This document shows positions 25,862 to 33,426 of a stretch of 36,270 bases of DNA, piece by piece. The position numbers and the translations under genes were made by a program. The stretch is from assembly GCA_013288185.1 (NCBI GenBank), contig JABDCK010000014.1:1-36270 (forward strand), written 5' to 3'. The first letter of the stretch is position 1. Every line of letters begins with the position of its first letter. This DNA is from Gammaproteobacteria bacterium. GTDB taxonomy: Bacteria; Pseudomonadota; Gammaproteobacteria; Berkiellales; Berkiellaceae. The notes under the pieces were generated by a model. That model did not search any database. It saw nothing but the letters and a program-made list of their open reading frames with translations, and was not told the DNA's origin.

Positions 25862-26512
25862 ATGGAAACTGATGCTAGTCAAAATTACAGTGATGGTAGT
25901 AGTGACAGTGATTCTGAAACTGATTCCGTAAAAAAATTAATTGCCGCTGGAGAACAAGCGAGAAAAGATCGCGTAAAAATTGCAGAAATACAAAGAGAAG
26001 TGGATGAAATCAGTGATGATTTAAAGAATAGTTTGGAAAGAAGTATTAGTAATTTGGAAAGCATTGAAAAATTAAAATCTGAATCAGAAATACTAATTGA
26101 AGAAGCCAGTCAGTTTAAAAAAACAACGCATCAAGTAACTAGGGCAGAAATCTCAAGATCACGTGATATATTATTAATGGCACTTGGCGTCGGTATAGGC
26201 GGTATTGTCTGGTATATGGGCAATCATGGTTGGATATTTGCCGGAGTTGCTATCAGTGTGGGAGCTGTAGCGGGGTTAGGGCTTAGTCGATTGCTGTGTT
26301 TTACACAAGAAAAAATGGAAGTAATGCAAAATATTTCTCATGAATTTGAAAGGGATATGGCACCTGCATCTGCATCTGCGCCTGCGCTGGAGCGCAGAGC
26401 AGAATTTTTACCTACATTTCCTAGACACAGACGGGCGGTATCGAGTCCACAGATAACGGATACAGAACGACACGCTAAGCATTCCTTGCGTAGTGGTGCA
26501 GGATTTGCTTGA
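25862..26512 (+). CDS. R-SNARE (synaptobrevin/VAMP)-like membrane protein, candidate effector
   Basis: A 216-aa protein. An acidic Ser/Asp N-terminus (5-22) is followed by a heptad helix (~33-95), two hydrophobic segments (~103-119 and ~123-147) and a basic polar tail. Against VAMP2 recalled from memory, residues 47-85 align without gaps. They share VDE (47-49), D52, L71, L78 and ASQF (82-85), with Q44 upstream. The distance from ASQF to the membrane segment is also the same (17 residues). The central-layer Arg of R-SNAREs is Asn64 here. SNARE mimics are known among Legionella and Chlamydia effectors. The paired TM segments resemble inclusion-membrane proteins more than VAMP's single anchor. 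I start at 25862 because AAAAGGGAG precedes that ATG; a longer in-frame ATG at 25823 has no such support. Confidence 0.6.
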   Translation: METDASQNYSDGSSDSDSETDSVKKLIAAGEQARKDRVKIAEIQREVDEISDDLKNSLERSISNLESIEKLKSESEILIEEASQFKKTTHQVTRAEISRSRDILLMALGVGIGGIVWYMGNHGWIFAGVAISVGAVAGLGLSRLLCFTQEKMEVMQNISHEFERDMAPASASAPALERRAEFLPTFPRHRRAVSSPQITDTERHAKHSLRSGAGFA

Positions 26513-27086
26513 AATCCTGCACAATGGTGAGTGGGTCACTCTTATTGTGCGTGAAAAGTGCAGTCATTTTACCTTCAGGATTAATTAGTAAAAGTGTACC
26601 ACCATGTTCAATTTCCTCTCCATGCTCAATATGAACTCCGAGTTCTTGGGCTAATTGATGCAATTTGTTTGAGGCACCCGTGACGCCAATAATCGGCGTG
26701 TGATGATATTTTTCTTGTTGTAAGTATTCTTTGAGGTTTTGGGGGGTATCATGGGTGGGGTCTATACTGATAAAAACAAATTGCGTATTGAACTGACCAC
26801 CAATCTGTTGGGATACTTTTTGTATGGTATTTAACATGGCGGGGCATATGTCTGGGCAGGCAGTATAACCAAAAAATAAGAAAGTCCAATGTTGTTGGAG
26901 TTGCGCATTGGTAAAGCGGTTGCCATGCATATCCATTAATTCAAATTGAGGGACTTTTTGTGCTTGCGGAAAGTGGCTAGTTGAAAACTGCTCTGCATTA
27001 TGCGTTGCTCCTTGGTTATCACGCCAAATGCCAATGATTAAGGCAACACCAATAATAAGTACGACAAATAAAGCATGTTTTTTCAT
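26475..27086 (-). CDS. SCO1/SenC copper-delivery protein for cytochrome oxidase
   Basis: A 203-aa membrane-anchored thioredoxin-fold protein. An N-terminal anchor (~4-20) is followed by 'FLFFGYTACPDICPAML', with the copper-binding CxxxC, 'FVFISIDPTHDTP', and the third ligand His in 'EHGGTLLLINPEG'. It delivers copper to the CuA site of subunit II. I start it at 27086, which overlaps the ctaB stop as ATGA; a far longer in-frame start is only antisense/other-frame readthrough of ctaB. Its 3' end overlaps the convergent SNARE-like gene by 38 bp. Confidence 0.92.
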   Translation of the reverse strand: MKKHALFVVLIIGVALIIGIWRDNQGATHNAEQFSTSHFPQAQKVPQFELMDMHGNRFTNAQLQQHWTFLFFGYTACPDICPAMLNTIQKVSQQIGGQFNTQFVFISIDPTHDTPQNLKEYLQQEKYHHTPIIGVTGASNKLHQLAQELGVHIEHGEEIEHGGTLLLINPEGKMTALFTHNKSDPLTIVQDFKQILHHYARNA

Positions 27087-27961
27087 AATATTCTCAAAAG
27101 TGTGGGTAAATAATGATCTAAGAGAAAGCCTAAAAATAAAGCCATCAAGTAGACGATTGAGTAAGTAAAAGTATGCAGTGCAACGCGCACATCCTCTGTA
27201 TAAAATAATTTTATGCCATAAAATAAAAATCCACAATTCAAGCCCAATGCGCAAATCAAATAGGTTATCCCGCTCATCGCAATTAAATAGGGCAAGACAG
27301 AGACTGCGATCAGTAAAACAATGTAAAACAAAATACATAATTTGGTAAAGCGAATGCCATGGGTTACCGGTAACATGGGTAATTTGGCTTTGGCATAATC
27401 TTCGCAACGATAAATGGCTAAGGCCCAAAAATGAGGGGGTGTCCAGGTGAAAATGATCAAAACTAATAATAAGCCGAAAGCAGAAAGATCATTAGATACA
27501 GCGGTCCAGCCCAATAACGGGGGAGCGGCGCCAGCAGCACCACCAATGACAATATTTTGTGGGGTAACGCGCTTTAAAAAAAGCGTATACACTAAGGCAT
27601 AACCTAATAAACTGGCAAGCGTTAACCACGCAGTTAAAGGATTAACAAAAATGATTAGCGTGACAAGTCCCACTGTGCCTAAGATTAATGAGAAAATCAA
27701 CGCAGAAATAGGATTGACTCTACCGCTGGCAATGGGGCGGTGTTGGGTACGGCGCATATGAATATCAATATGTCGCTCAACCAGATGATTAATAACGGCA
27801 GCAGAACTCGCGCAGCCTGCAATGCCAATGGTTCCAAAGAAAAAAGCCTGCCAGGGGAAAATCTCTGGAGGAGAGGCAAGGAGCATGCCGACCCACGCGG
27901 TCAATAACATTAAAGCAACCACTCGGGGCTTACACAGTTCCCAATAATCACGATTAAACAT
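27083..27961 (-). CDS. ctaB: Protoheme IX farnesyltransferase (heme o synthase)
   Basis: A 292-aa polytopic UbiA-superfamily enzyme that farnesylates heme b to heme o. It starts MFNRDYWELCKPRVVALMLL. The Asp-rich motif is 'NHLVERHIDIHMRRTQHRPI', and 'GAAPPLLGWTA', 'FTWTPPHFWALAIYR' and 'MLPVTHG' are family signatures. The ATG at 27961 has AGAGG upstream and overlaps the end of ctaA by 8 bp; a GTG 15 nt further up is the alternative. It works with CtaA downstream in the heme a pathway and is coupled to SCO1 by ATGA. Confidence 0.95.
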   Translation of the reverse strand: MFNRDYWELCKPRVVALMLLTAWVGMLLASPPEIFPWQAFFFGTIGIAGCASSAAVINHLVERHIDIHMRRTQHRPIASGRVNPISALIFSLILGTVGLVTLIIFVNPLTAWLTLASLLGYALVYTLFLKRVTPQNIVIGGAAGAAPPLLGWTAVSNDLSAFGLLLVLIIFTWTPPHFWALAIYRCEDYAKAKLPMLPVTHGIRFTKLCILFYIVLLIAVSVLPYLIAMSGITYLICALGLNCGFLFYGIKLFYTEDVRVALHTFTYSIVYLMALFLGFLLDHYLPTLLRIL

Positions 27962-28976
27962 GCAGGCCTCTGGCACGAAAGAGTTTAAAATTAATCGTCA
28001 CTAAGGTTAAGAGTAATAAAGCGGCAACGCCGTTGTGGGCTACGGCGATAGGTAAGGGTAAATAAAAAACAATATTAGAAATTCCTAAAGACACTTGGAG
28101 TAATAGTAGCAAGGCTAAGCATAGACTTAATGGTGCTTTGACAGGATAGTAGCGAAAGGCTAATAGCAAACCGAATACTAGTGTAAAGATGGCGCCTATG
28201 CGGTGTAGCATGTGAATCGCCGTTTTGCCGGTCATGGTGGGCCACCATTGATTTTGGCAAGTGGGGAAATCGGGACAAATCAGCGCAGCGTAATTTGCGC
28301 TGGTCAAACCGCCCAATAGAATTTGTAGTAAGAGTATGATTAACAGCCCCGGGGCTAAGAAGGTCAAAAACCGCGGCGCTTTATGGGGTTGTGGTGAACG
28401 TAAAAAAAGCCAACACAACCACAATAATGCCAGTAAGGTAAAACCCCCTAGTAAATGACTGACAACCACCAGAGGTAAGAGCCGTAGCGTAACCGTCCAC
28501 ATCCCTAAAATGCCTTGAGAAATTACTAAAACCACCAACAGGCCTGGTAACCAGACAGGTAACGTGAGCGATTGGCGTTTCCAGTAAGCAAGCCCTGCAA
28601 AAAGTAGAATGAGGCTGCCAAGTAATTGTGCAAAATAGCGGTGCGTCATTTCGGTCCACGCTTTGCTCACATTCACAGGACTTGCAGGGAATGCAGCATT
28701 CGCTGCACTAATTTCTTGTAAAGTGGTGGGGGCAATGAGTTGACCATAGCAGCCTGGCCAATCGGGGCAGCCCAGCCCGGCATCCACTAAGCGCGTATAA
28801 GCGCCGAGCAGAATTACGCCAAAAGCGAGCAAAAGACTTGCGAGCGATAAACGAGATAACCAAATGGACGTACTTGTACAGAATCCGTCATTGCGAGCGT
28901 AGCGAAGCAATCCAGTCTTTGAAAGTTTCTTACTGGATTGCTTCGCTACGCTCGCAATGACGGAAGGGTTATGCAT
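27954..28976 (-). CDS. ctaA: Heme a synthase, with repeat-encoded N-terminus
   Basis: A 340-aa, eight-helix COX15/CtaA protein that oxidises heme o to heme a. Signatures are 'GAYTRLVDAGLGCPDWPGCYG' with the cysteine pair, 'EMTHRYFAQLLG' and 'VVSHLLGGFTLLAL', a second pair 'ICPDFPTCQNQW', 'IHMLHRIGAI' and 'VAHNGVAALLLL'. Residues 5-31 are encoded exactly by an 81-bp palindromic repeat (28884-28964). The first conventional family residues start near 'SIWLSRLSL'. No other ATG, GTG or TTG in a sensible place exists, and TAAGGAT precedes the ATG at 28976, so the added peptide appears to be translated. Confidence 0.92.
   Translation of the reverse strand: MHNPSVIASVAKQSSKKLSKTGLLRYARNDGFCTSTSIWLSRLSLASLLLAFGVILLGAYTRLVDAGLGCPDWPGCYGQLIAPTTLQEISAANAAFPASPVNVSKAWTEMTHRYFAQLLGSLILLFAGLAYWKRQSLTLPVWLPGLLVVLVISQGILGMWTVTLRLLPLVVVSHLLGGFTLLALLWLCWLFLRSPQPHKAPRFLTFLAPGLLIILLLQILLGGLTSANYAALICPDFPTCQNQWWPTMTGKTAIHMLHRIGAIFTLVFGLLLAFRYYPVKAPLSLCLALLLLLQVSLGISNIVFYLPLPIAVAHNGVAALLLLTLVTINFKLFRARGLHV
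28884..28964. repeat. 81-bp palindromic repeat inserted in frame in ctaA
   Basis: A left arm (28884-28915) and right arm (28933-28964) of 32 bp are perfect reverse complements around a 17-bp loop. The core GATTGCTTCGCTACGCTCGC recurs in slightly changed form at 27-58. Its total length is a multiple of three and it is open in the ctaA frame (27 codons), like Rickettsia palindromic elements that insert into genes. Confidence 0.88.
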
Positions 28977-28986
28977 TAGATAATCC

Positions 28987-29541
28987 TTAACCTATCTTAG
29001 ATACTTTCAGTAATCGTTTCAGATCACTTAAGACATCTTTGGGGGGGCTGTTGGGTTCATAACGCATCATTAGGTTCCCTTTGGGATCGATAATATAAAG
29101 TTCTCCATTAATATTCATAAATAAACGTTCAAATTCTGCTAAAGAGAGTTTAATGGTGCGCATCTCAGGATATTGTTCCATAAATTGTTGTTCACAGATG
29201 CTGATAGGACAATGGGGGTGATGAATGAATAAGCGTTCTAAACGCGGGGCATCTTTACCTAAAGCGGTCCGAATTTGTCGCATGTTATACAGGGTGGTTT
29301 GGCATCCTTGATAACATTGTTCGGGGCCTACCATTACCAACCACCATTTGCCGGCAAGCGTTTTGGCTAATTCTTCTTTAACGGGAGCAAGGTTGCGTAC
29401 CGGGGTGATTAAATCGCCATGATTTTTTAATCGAAATTGATGCGCATACCCTTTTTGAACCAATACCACGGCAAATGCGAACGGACCTAACAGCGTTAGG
29501 AAGAAAAGAAAGAGTATTAATGTGGGGTGCGCTTTCTTCAT
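28987..29541 (-). CDS. SCO-like thioredoxin-fold membrane protein of the oxidase locus
   Basis: A 184-aa protein with one N-terminal membrane helix (~7-28, LILFLFFLTLLGPFAFAVVL) and a periplasmic thioredoxin-like domain. 'WWLVMVGPEQCYQGC' holds a CxxxC in the place of the SCO copper site, and 'LYIIDPKGNLMMRYE' is the usual C-terminal strand pair. Homologs sit between SURF1 and ctaA in Pseudomonas-type cox loci. Extra cysteines occur in 'HHPHCPISICEQQF'. It probably assists oxidase assembly, in copper or redox handling. It overlaps SURF1 by ATGA. Confidence 0.82.
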   Translation of the reverse strand: MKKAHPTLILFLFFLTLLGPFAFAVVLVQKGYAHQFRLKNHGDLITPVRNLAPVKEELAKTLAGKWWLVMVGPEQCYQGCQTTLYNMRQIRTALGKDAPRLERLFIHHPHCPISICEQQFMEQYPEMRTIKLSLAEFERLFMNINGELYIIDPKGNLMMRYEPNSPPKDVLSDLKRLLKVSKIG

Positions 29542-30242
29542 GTTTTTTTCACTTTACGGGCGAAGAAATAATAAAATAAAAGCAAGGTAACCGCCAATGC
29601 AAACCATTGTACGGCATAGCCTTGGTGGCGTGCAGGAGTCATAAGCGTTTCTTGCACGGGTGGAGAATCTAATAAAACTAACATAGGATAAATCGTTTTC
29701 CCTAAGCATTGCTCTAACCATGCGAACTCTAGCTGTTGCATACGTAATGGCCATTGTAGGGTTTGCGACTCCACTGCTTGAGAAACAAAGGGGTTACGAT
29801 ACGCAAAATCCAGCAACCCTTCAATGGTAACTTCACCTATTATGGGGGTGGGTTGTGGTAAAACCTTGCGCGAACGACCGAGTGGTATCCAACCCTGATC
29901 CACTAAAATCAGCGTATGCGCATCTAAGTGGGCTGGGATCAGAACATGGTATCCTGCCTGACCATTCTTTATTTTGTTGTCTAGCAAAATAGTATGTGCA
30001 TTATCATAATGACTTTTAAAGGCCACTGGCGTAAAACGTAACCCTGCGCTGGGTTTTTGTGTTAAGAGCTTACGGGCAGATAAGGGCATACGTTGTAGAG
30101 CAGTGTGTGCTTGTGTAAGCAACAGTTGTTTTTGATGGCCACGATATAGTTGCCAGCACCCAAGGCCACACAGTAAAGTAAAGCCACAAAGTATAAGGAA
30201 ACCATTAATGAGATTTGTCGTTCTTGCCTTTATGGCCTGCAT
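29538..30242 (-). CDS. SURF1-family cytochrome oxidase assembly protein
   Basis: A 234-aa protein with the SURF1 layout. An N-terminal helix ends 'LLCGLGCWQLYRGHQK' (about 22-37). The periplasmic body has 'HTILLDNKIKNGQAGYHVLIP' (~84-104) and 'LILVDQGWIPLGRSR' (~111-125), and a C-terminal helix 'YAVQWFALAVTLLLFYYFF' closes it. SURF1 helps insert heme a into subunit I. The start at 30242 has AGGG upstream but lies 35 bp inside the 5' end of the divergent DUF2909 gene. No other start in frame is suitable. Confidence 0.9.
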   Translation of the reverse strand: MQAIKARTTNLINGFLILCGFTLLCGLGCWQLYRGHQKQLLLTQAHTALQRMPLSARKLLTQKPSAGLRFTPVAFKSHYDNAHTILLDNKIKNGQAGYHVLIPAHLDAHTLILVDQGWIPLGRSRKVLPQPTPIIGEVTIEGLLDFAYRNPFVSQAVESQTLQWPLRMQQLEFAWLEQCLGKTIYPMLVLLDSPPVQETLMTPARHQGYAVQWFALAVTLLLFYYFFARKVKKT

Positions 30243-30501
30243 TTTAATCGCCCTAGGTTCAGCTTTGTATTATATTCTCAAAAGACAGGAAAACCCTGAG
30301 AAAGCAGCCAAAGCGCTGACATTGCGAATTGGTTTATCGTTAATGTTGTTTATATTACTATGGATTAGCTTTGCCATGGGGTGGTTAAAGCCCCATGCGC
30401 TTTTTCCTATAACCAATAAACAAACACAAACAGAAAAAGCCATACCACATCCACAAAATGCCAATACCACGCCACCGCCTCAAACCCAAAATGATGATTA
30501 G
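30208..30501 (+). CDS. DUF2909-type small membrane protein, antisense between SURF1 and ctaE
   Basis: A 97-aa protein with two membrane helices (~4-23, ~42-62), 'LGSALYYILKRQENPEKAAK' and 'ALTLRIGLSLMLFILLWISF', the pattern I recall for DUF2909, whose members sit in cox loci. AAGGAAA 8 nt upstream supports the ATG at 30208, although this overlaps SURF1 by 35 bp head to head. The last ~31 residues (Thr/Pro/Asn/Gln-rich) overlap the end of ctaE by 95 bp, tail to tail, and go beyond the usual family length of about 70 aa. Probably a minor oxidase-assembly factor; function unproven. Confidence 0.75.
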   Translation: MRFVVLAFMACILIALGSALYYILKRQENPEKAAKALTLRIGLSLMLFILLWISFAMGWLKPHALFPITNKQTQTEKAIPHPQNANTTPPPQTQNDD

Positions 30502-31288
30502 GCGTGAAATGGCCTTTGAGGCATCTGATGAGAATGACCGTTAGCATGATGGTGCCCAGGGTAACATGCGCTCCATGAAAACCGGTGAGCATAAAGAAGG
30601 TAGAGCCGTAAATTCCGGAAGCCATGGTTAAGTTGTAATGTTCATAGGCTTCATAATATTCATACGCTTGGAAGCTCAAGAAGGTAAGACCCAGGACTAC
30701 GGTTAAAATTAACCCCAGCACGAGCTGGGTTCTTGCGTTTTTAACCAAGCCCCAATGTGCCCACGTTACGGTGACACCACTGGAAAGCAGCAGCAAGGTA
30801 TTTAATGCCGGGATCCCCCAGACATTCATAATTTCTTTGGGGCCTTGAAAGAGTTTTGGATCTGGATTGACTAAGAGTGGCCAAGTAGCTTTAAATTGTG
30901 GCCAGAGTAAATGGGTTGCGGTTTTATCACCTTCTCCTGCCAACCATGGCACAGAAAATTGACGCACATACAATAAGACTCCAAAAAAAGCTGCAAAAAA
31001 CATGACTTCAGAGAAAATGAACCAGACCATTCCCCAGCGAAAGGAACGGTCCATCTGGGCGCTATACAGTCCTTTTCTGCTTTCACGAATGACATCACTA
31101 AACCAACCAAACATCATGTAGGCGATACAAAAAGAGCCAAAGAAAAATAGATAATGCCCAAGGGGATGTCCATGGAGTAAATTGGCAAATCCCGTCATTA
31201 TGCAGCCCATGCCTACAGAGCCAATAATGGGCCAGTGGCTGGAGGGTGGTACGTAATAATGTTCATAATGCTCAGAGGCCATAAGCAA
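30407..31288 (-). CDS. ctaE: Cytochrome c oxidase subunit III
   Basis: A 293-aa, seven-helix COX3. It begins 'HYEHYYVPPSSHWPIIGSVG', which fits the family. 'RWGMVWFIFSEVMFFAAFFG' (~84-103) carries the conserved lipid/proton-entry Glu. 'NTLLLLSSGVTVTWAHW', 'GSTFFMLTGFHGAHVTLG' and 'AVAWYWHFVDVVWLFLFV' complete the signature. The normal C-terminus shows that the 95-bp antisense overlap with the DUF2909 gene lies in true ctaE coding sequence. It follows ctaG by 6 bp. Confidence 0.96.
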   Translation of the reverse strand: MLMASEHYEHYYVPPSSHWPIIGSVGMGCIMTGFANLLHGHPLGHYLFFFGSFCIAYMMFGWFSDVIRESRKGLYSAQMDRSFRWGMVWFIFSEVMFFAAFFGVLLYVRQFSVPWLAGEGDKTATHLLWPQFKATWPLLVNPDPKLFQGPKEIMNVWGIPALNTLLLLSSGVTVTWAHWGLVKNARTQLVLGLILTVVLGLTFLSFQAYEYYEAYEHYNLTMASGIYGSTFFMLTGFHGAHVTLGTIMLTVILIRCLKGHFTPNHHFGFEAVAWYWHFVDVVWLFLFVFVYWL

Positions 31289-31294
31289 ATCTCC

Positions 31295-31834
31295 CTAACG
31301 ATGGGTTACATCAAATAAAGTGTAGGCTAAAGTCAGTGTTTTAATGCTAGTGGGTAAAGCAGGGTCCACCGTAAAGACCAACGGCATTTCTTTGCCTTCT
31401 AAGGCATTTAACGGCTGGTGAATAAAACAAAAACACTCTACTTTTTTTATATGCTCTGCGGCAAGCCCCGGCGCAACACTGGGAATTGCTTGGACAACGA
31501 GGGGTTGCGCCGTGAGATTTTTTACCCAATAGGAAGTTCTGACATATTCGCCAGGATGCAGCACAAACTTTTTGTGGATGGGTCTAAATTCTCCAGATTT
31601 GTCAGAAAGTGACGTATTCAACGTTGCCAGCAGCTCTACGGTCACCGTGCGACTTTTATCCACTTTGCCGGCCACATATTCTGTTTGTCCGGCTGTTTTG
31701 CCATTTAAACCTGTGACTTTGCAAAAAACGCTATAAAGTGGGACCAGTGCATAACAAAATGCAAACATGCCTATAACAATCATGAGTAAAATCATGACTT
31801 GTTTTTTGACACGTTTGCGTGCAGTGATATCCAT
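31295..31834 (-). CDS. ctaG: Cytochrome c oxidase assembly protein CtaG/Cox11
   Basis: A 179-aa protein with one N-terminal helix (~13-35) ending 'ALVPLYSVFCKVTGLNGKT' and a periplasmic Ig-like copper domain. Its CuB-delivering motif is 'ECFCFIHQPLNALE' (~133-146), followed by 'MPLVFTVDP'. It inserts copper into the CuB centre of subunit I. It lies 5 bp after ctaD and 6 bp before ctaE, the usual order. Confidence 0.95.
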   Translation of the reverse strand: MDITARKRVKKQVMILLMIVIGMFAFCYALVPLYSVFCKVTGLNGKTAGQTEYVAGKVDKSRTVTVELLATLNTSLSDKSGEFRPIHKKFVLHPGEYVRTSYWVKNLTAQPLVVQAIPSVAPGLAAEHIKKVECFCFIHQPLNALEGKEMPLVFTVDPALPTSIKTLTLAYTLFDVTHR

Positions 31835-31839
31835 GCCTT

Positions 31840-33414
31840 TTATCGCACATCCGGTGGGGTTGCAAAGCTATGGTAAGGGGGTGGTGAAGACAAGGTCCAT
31901 TCTAGACCATGCGGGTCATCCCATACTTTATTGGTTGCTTTTTGGCCACCGCGAATGGTTTTAATGACAATAAAGAGAAAAAGAAACTGGCTAGCCCCAA
32001 AAATAAAACCGGAGATACTCACCAGCTGGTTAAAATCTGTAAATTGTAAGGCGTAATCGGGGATGCGGCGTGGCATGCCCGCTAACCCTAAGAAATGCAT
32101 GGGGAAGAAAGTCATATTCACGGAGATAAAGGATAACCAGAAGTGGGTTTTGGCCAAAGTTTCGTTATACATATGGCCGGTCCATTTAGGCAGCCAATAA
32201 TAAACTGCCGCCATAATGGAAAAAATAGCCCCAGGGACGAGTACATAGTGAAAATGCGCGACGACAAAATAGGTGTCTTGATACTGAAAATCAGCAGGCA
32301 CCATGGCTAACATTAAGCCAGAAAAGCCGCCCATGGTGAAAAGAAATATAAAGGCCAAGGCAAATAACATGGGCGTTTCAAAACTTAATGAGCCACGAAA
32401 CATGGTTGCAGTCCAGTTGAAGACTTTGACGCCGGTTGGCACCGCAATCAACATGGTGGCATACATAAAGAAAAGCTCTGCAGCCACGGGCATGCCGGTA
32501 GTAAACATATGGTGTGCCCAGACAATGAAAGAAAGAAAAGCAATGGAGGATATCGCATAGACCATGGAGGCATAACCGAATAAGGGCTTGCGGGTAAAGG
32601 TTGGTAAAATTTGTGAAATAATCCCGAAGGCTGGCAAAATCATGATATACACTTCAGGATGACCAAAGAACCAAAAAACATGCTGAAACATAACCGGATC
32701 GCCACCGCCACCCGCATCAAAGAAGCTGGTGCCAAAGTGTCGATCGGTCAGCACCATGGTGACCGCGCCGGCAAGCACGGGCATTACGGCAATTAATAAG
32801 AAAGCCGTGATAAGCCATGACCAACAAAAAATGGGCATTTTCATTAATGTCATGCCTGGTGCGCGTAAATTTAAAATGGTGGCAATGACATTAATAGCGC
32901 CCATGATGGACGATATCCCCATAATGTGGACAGAAAAGATAAAGAAATCTGTTGAAGGTGGACCAAAGGTGGTGGATAAGGGGGCATAGAAAGTCCAACC
33001 GAAGTTAGGGGCCGATCCTTCCAGAACCAGGGTACTAATTAAAATAGTAAACGCGATGGGTAATAACCAAAAGCTCCAATTATTTAAACGTGGCAGTGCC
33101 ATATCGGGTGCCCCAATCATCATGGGGATAAGCCAATTTGCTAAACCAACAAATGCAGGCATGACAGCACCAAATACCATGATGAGCCCGTGTAAAGTGG
33201 TGAGCTGATTAAAAAACTCAGGATTGACGAGTTGCTCGCCCGGTTTAAAAAGTTCTGCGCGCACTATCATAATAAGTGAGCCAGCAAATAAAAACATAAT
33301 AAAGCTAAACCACAGATACAGCGTGCCTATATCTTTGTGGTTAGTCGTAAATACCCAGCGCAGCAATCCTTTGGCTGGACCATGATGATGGTCCGCATGT
33401 TCAGTGTGTGTCAT
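31840..33414 (-). CDS. ctaD: Cytochrome c oxidase subunit I (aa3/caa3 type)
   Basis: A 524-aa heme-copper oxidase subunit with 12 helices. '[19 protein letters not shown]' has a heme a ligand, '[20 protein letters not shown]' the CuB His and cross-linked Tyr, 'WAHHMFTTG' the two other CuB His, and '[12 protein letters not shown]' the heme a3/a His pair. The N-terminus is His-rich ([12 protein letters not shown]) before '[17 protein letters not shown]'. The conserved HPEVYI and D/K-channel features mark an A-family oxidase. GAGGGA lies before the ATG. Confidence 0.97.
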   Translation of the reverse strand: MTHTEHADHHHGPAKGLLRWVFTTNHKDIGTLYLWFSFIMFLFAGSLIMIVRAELFKPGEQLVNPEFFNQLTTLHGLIMVFGAVMPAFVGLANWLIPMMIGAPDMALPRLNNWSFWLLPIAFTILISTLVLEGSAPNFGWTFYAPLSTTFGPPSTDFFIFSVHIMGISSIMGAINVIATILNLRAPGMTLMKMPIFCWSWLITAFLLIAVMPVLAGAVTMVLTDRHFGTSFFDAGGGGDPVMFQHVFWFFGHPEVYIMILPAFGIISQILPTFTRKPLFGYASMVYAISSIAFLSFIVWAHHMFTTGMPVAAELFFMYATMLIAVPTGVKVFNWTATMFRGSLSFETPMLFALAFIFLFTMGGFSGLMLAMVPADFQYQDTYFVVAHFHYVLVPGAIFSIMAAVYYWLPKWTGHMYNETLAKTHFWLSFISVNMTFFPMHFLGLAGMPRRIPDYALQFTDFNQLVSISGFIFGASQFLFLFIVIKTIRGGQKATNKVWDDPHGLEWTLSSPPPYHSFATPPDVR

Positions 33415-33426
33415 GATTTTCCCTCG

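Noticed and set aside
27087-27428. 114-residue extension of SCO1
   Set aside because: It is an alternative frame of ctaB. The ATG at 27086 gives a normal SCO1 with a membrane anchor and an ATGA overlap.
30270-30470. Minus-strand small open frame opposite the DUF2909 gene
   Set aside because: No ribosome site or family resemblance; it mirrors the hydrophobic helices of the plus-strand gene.
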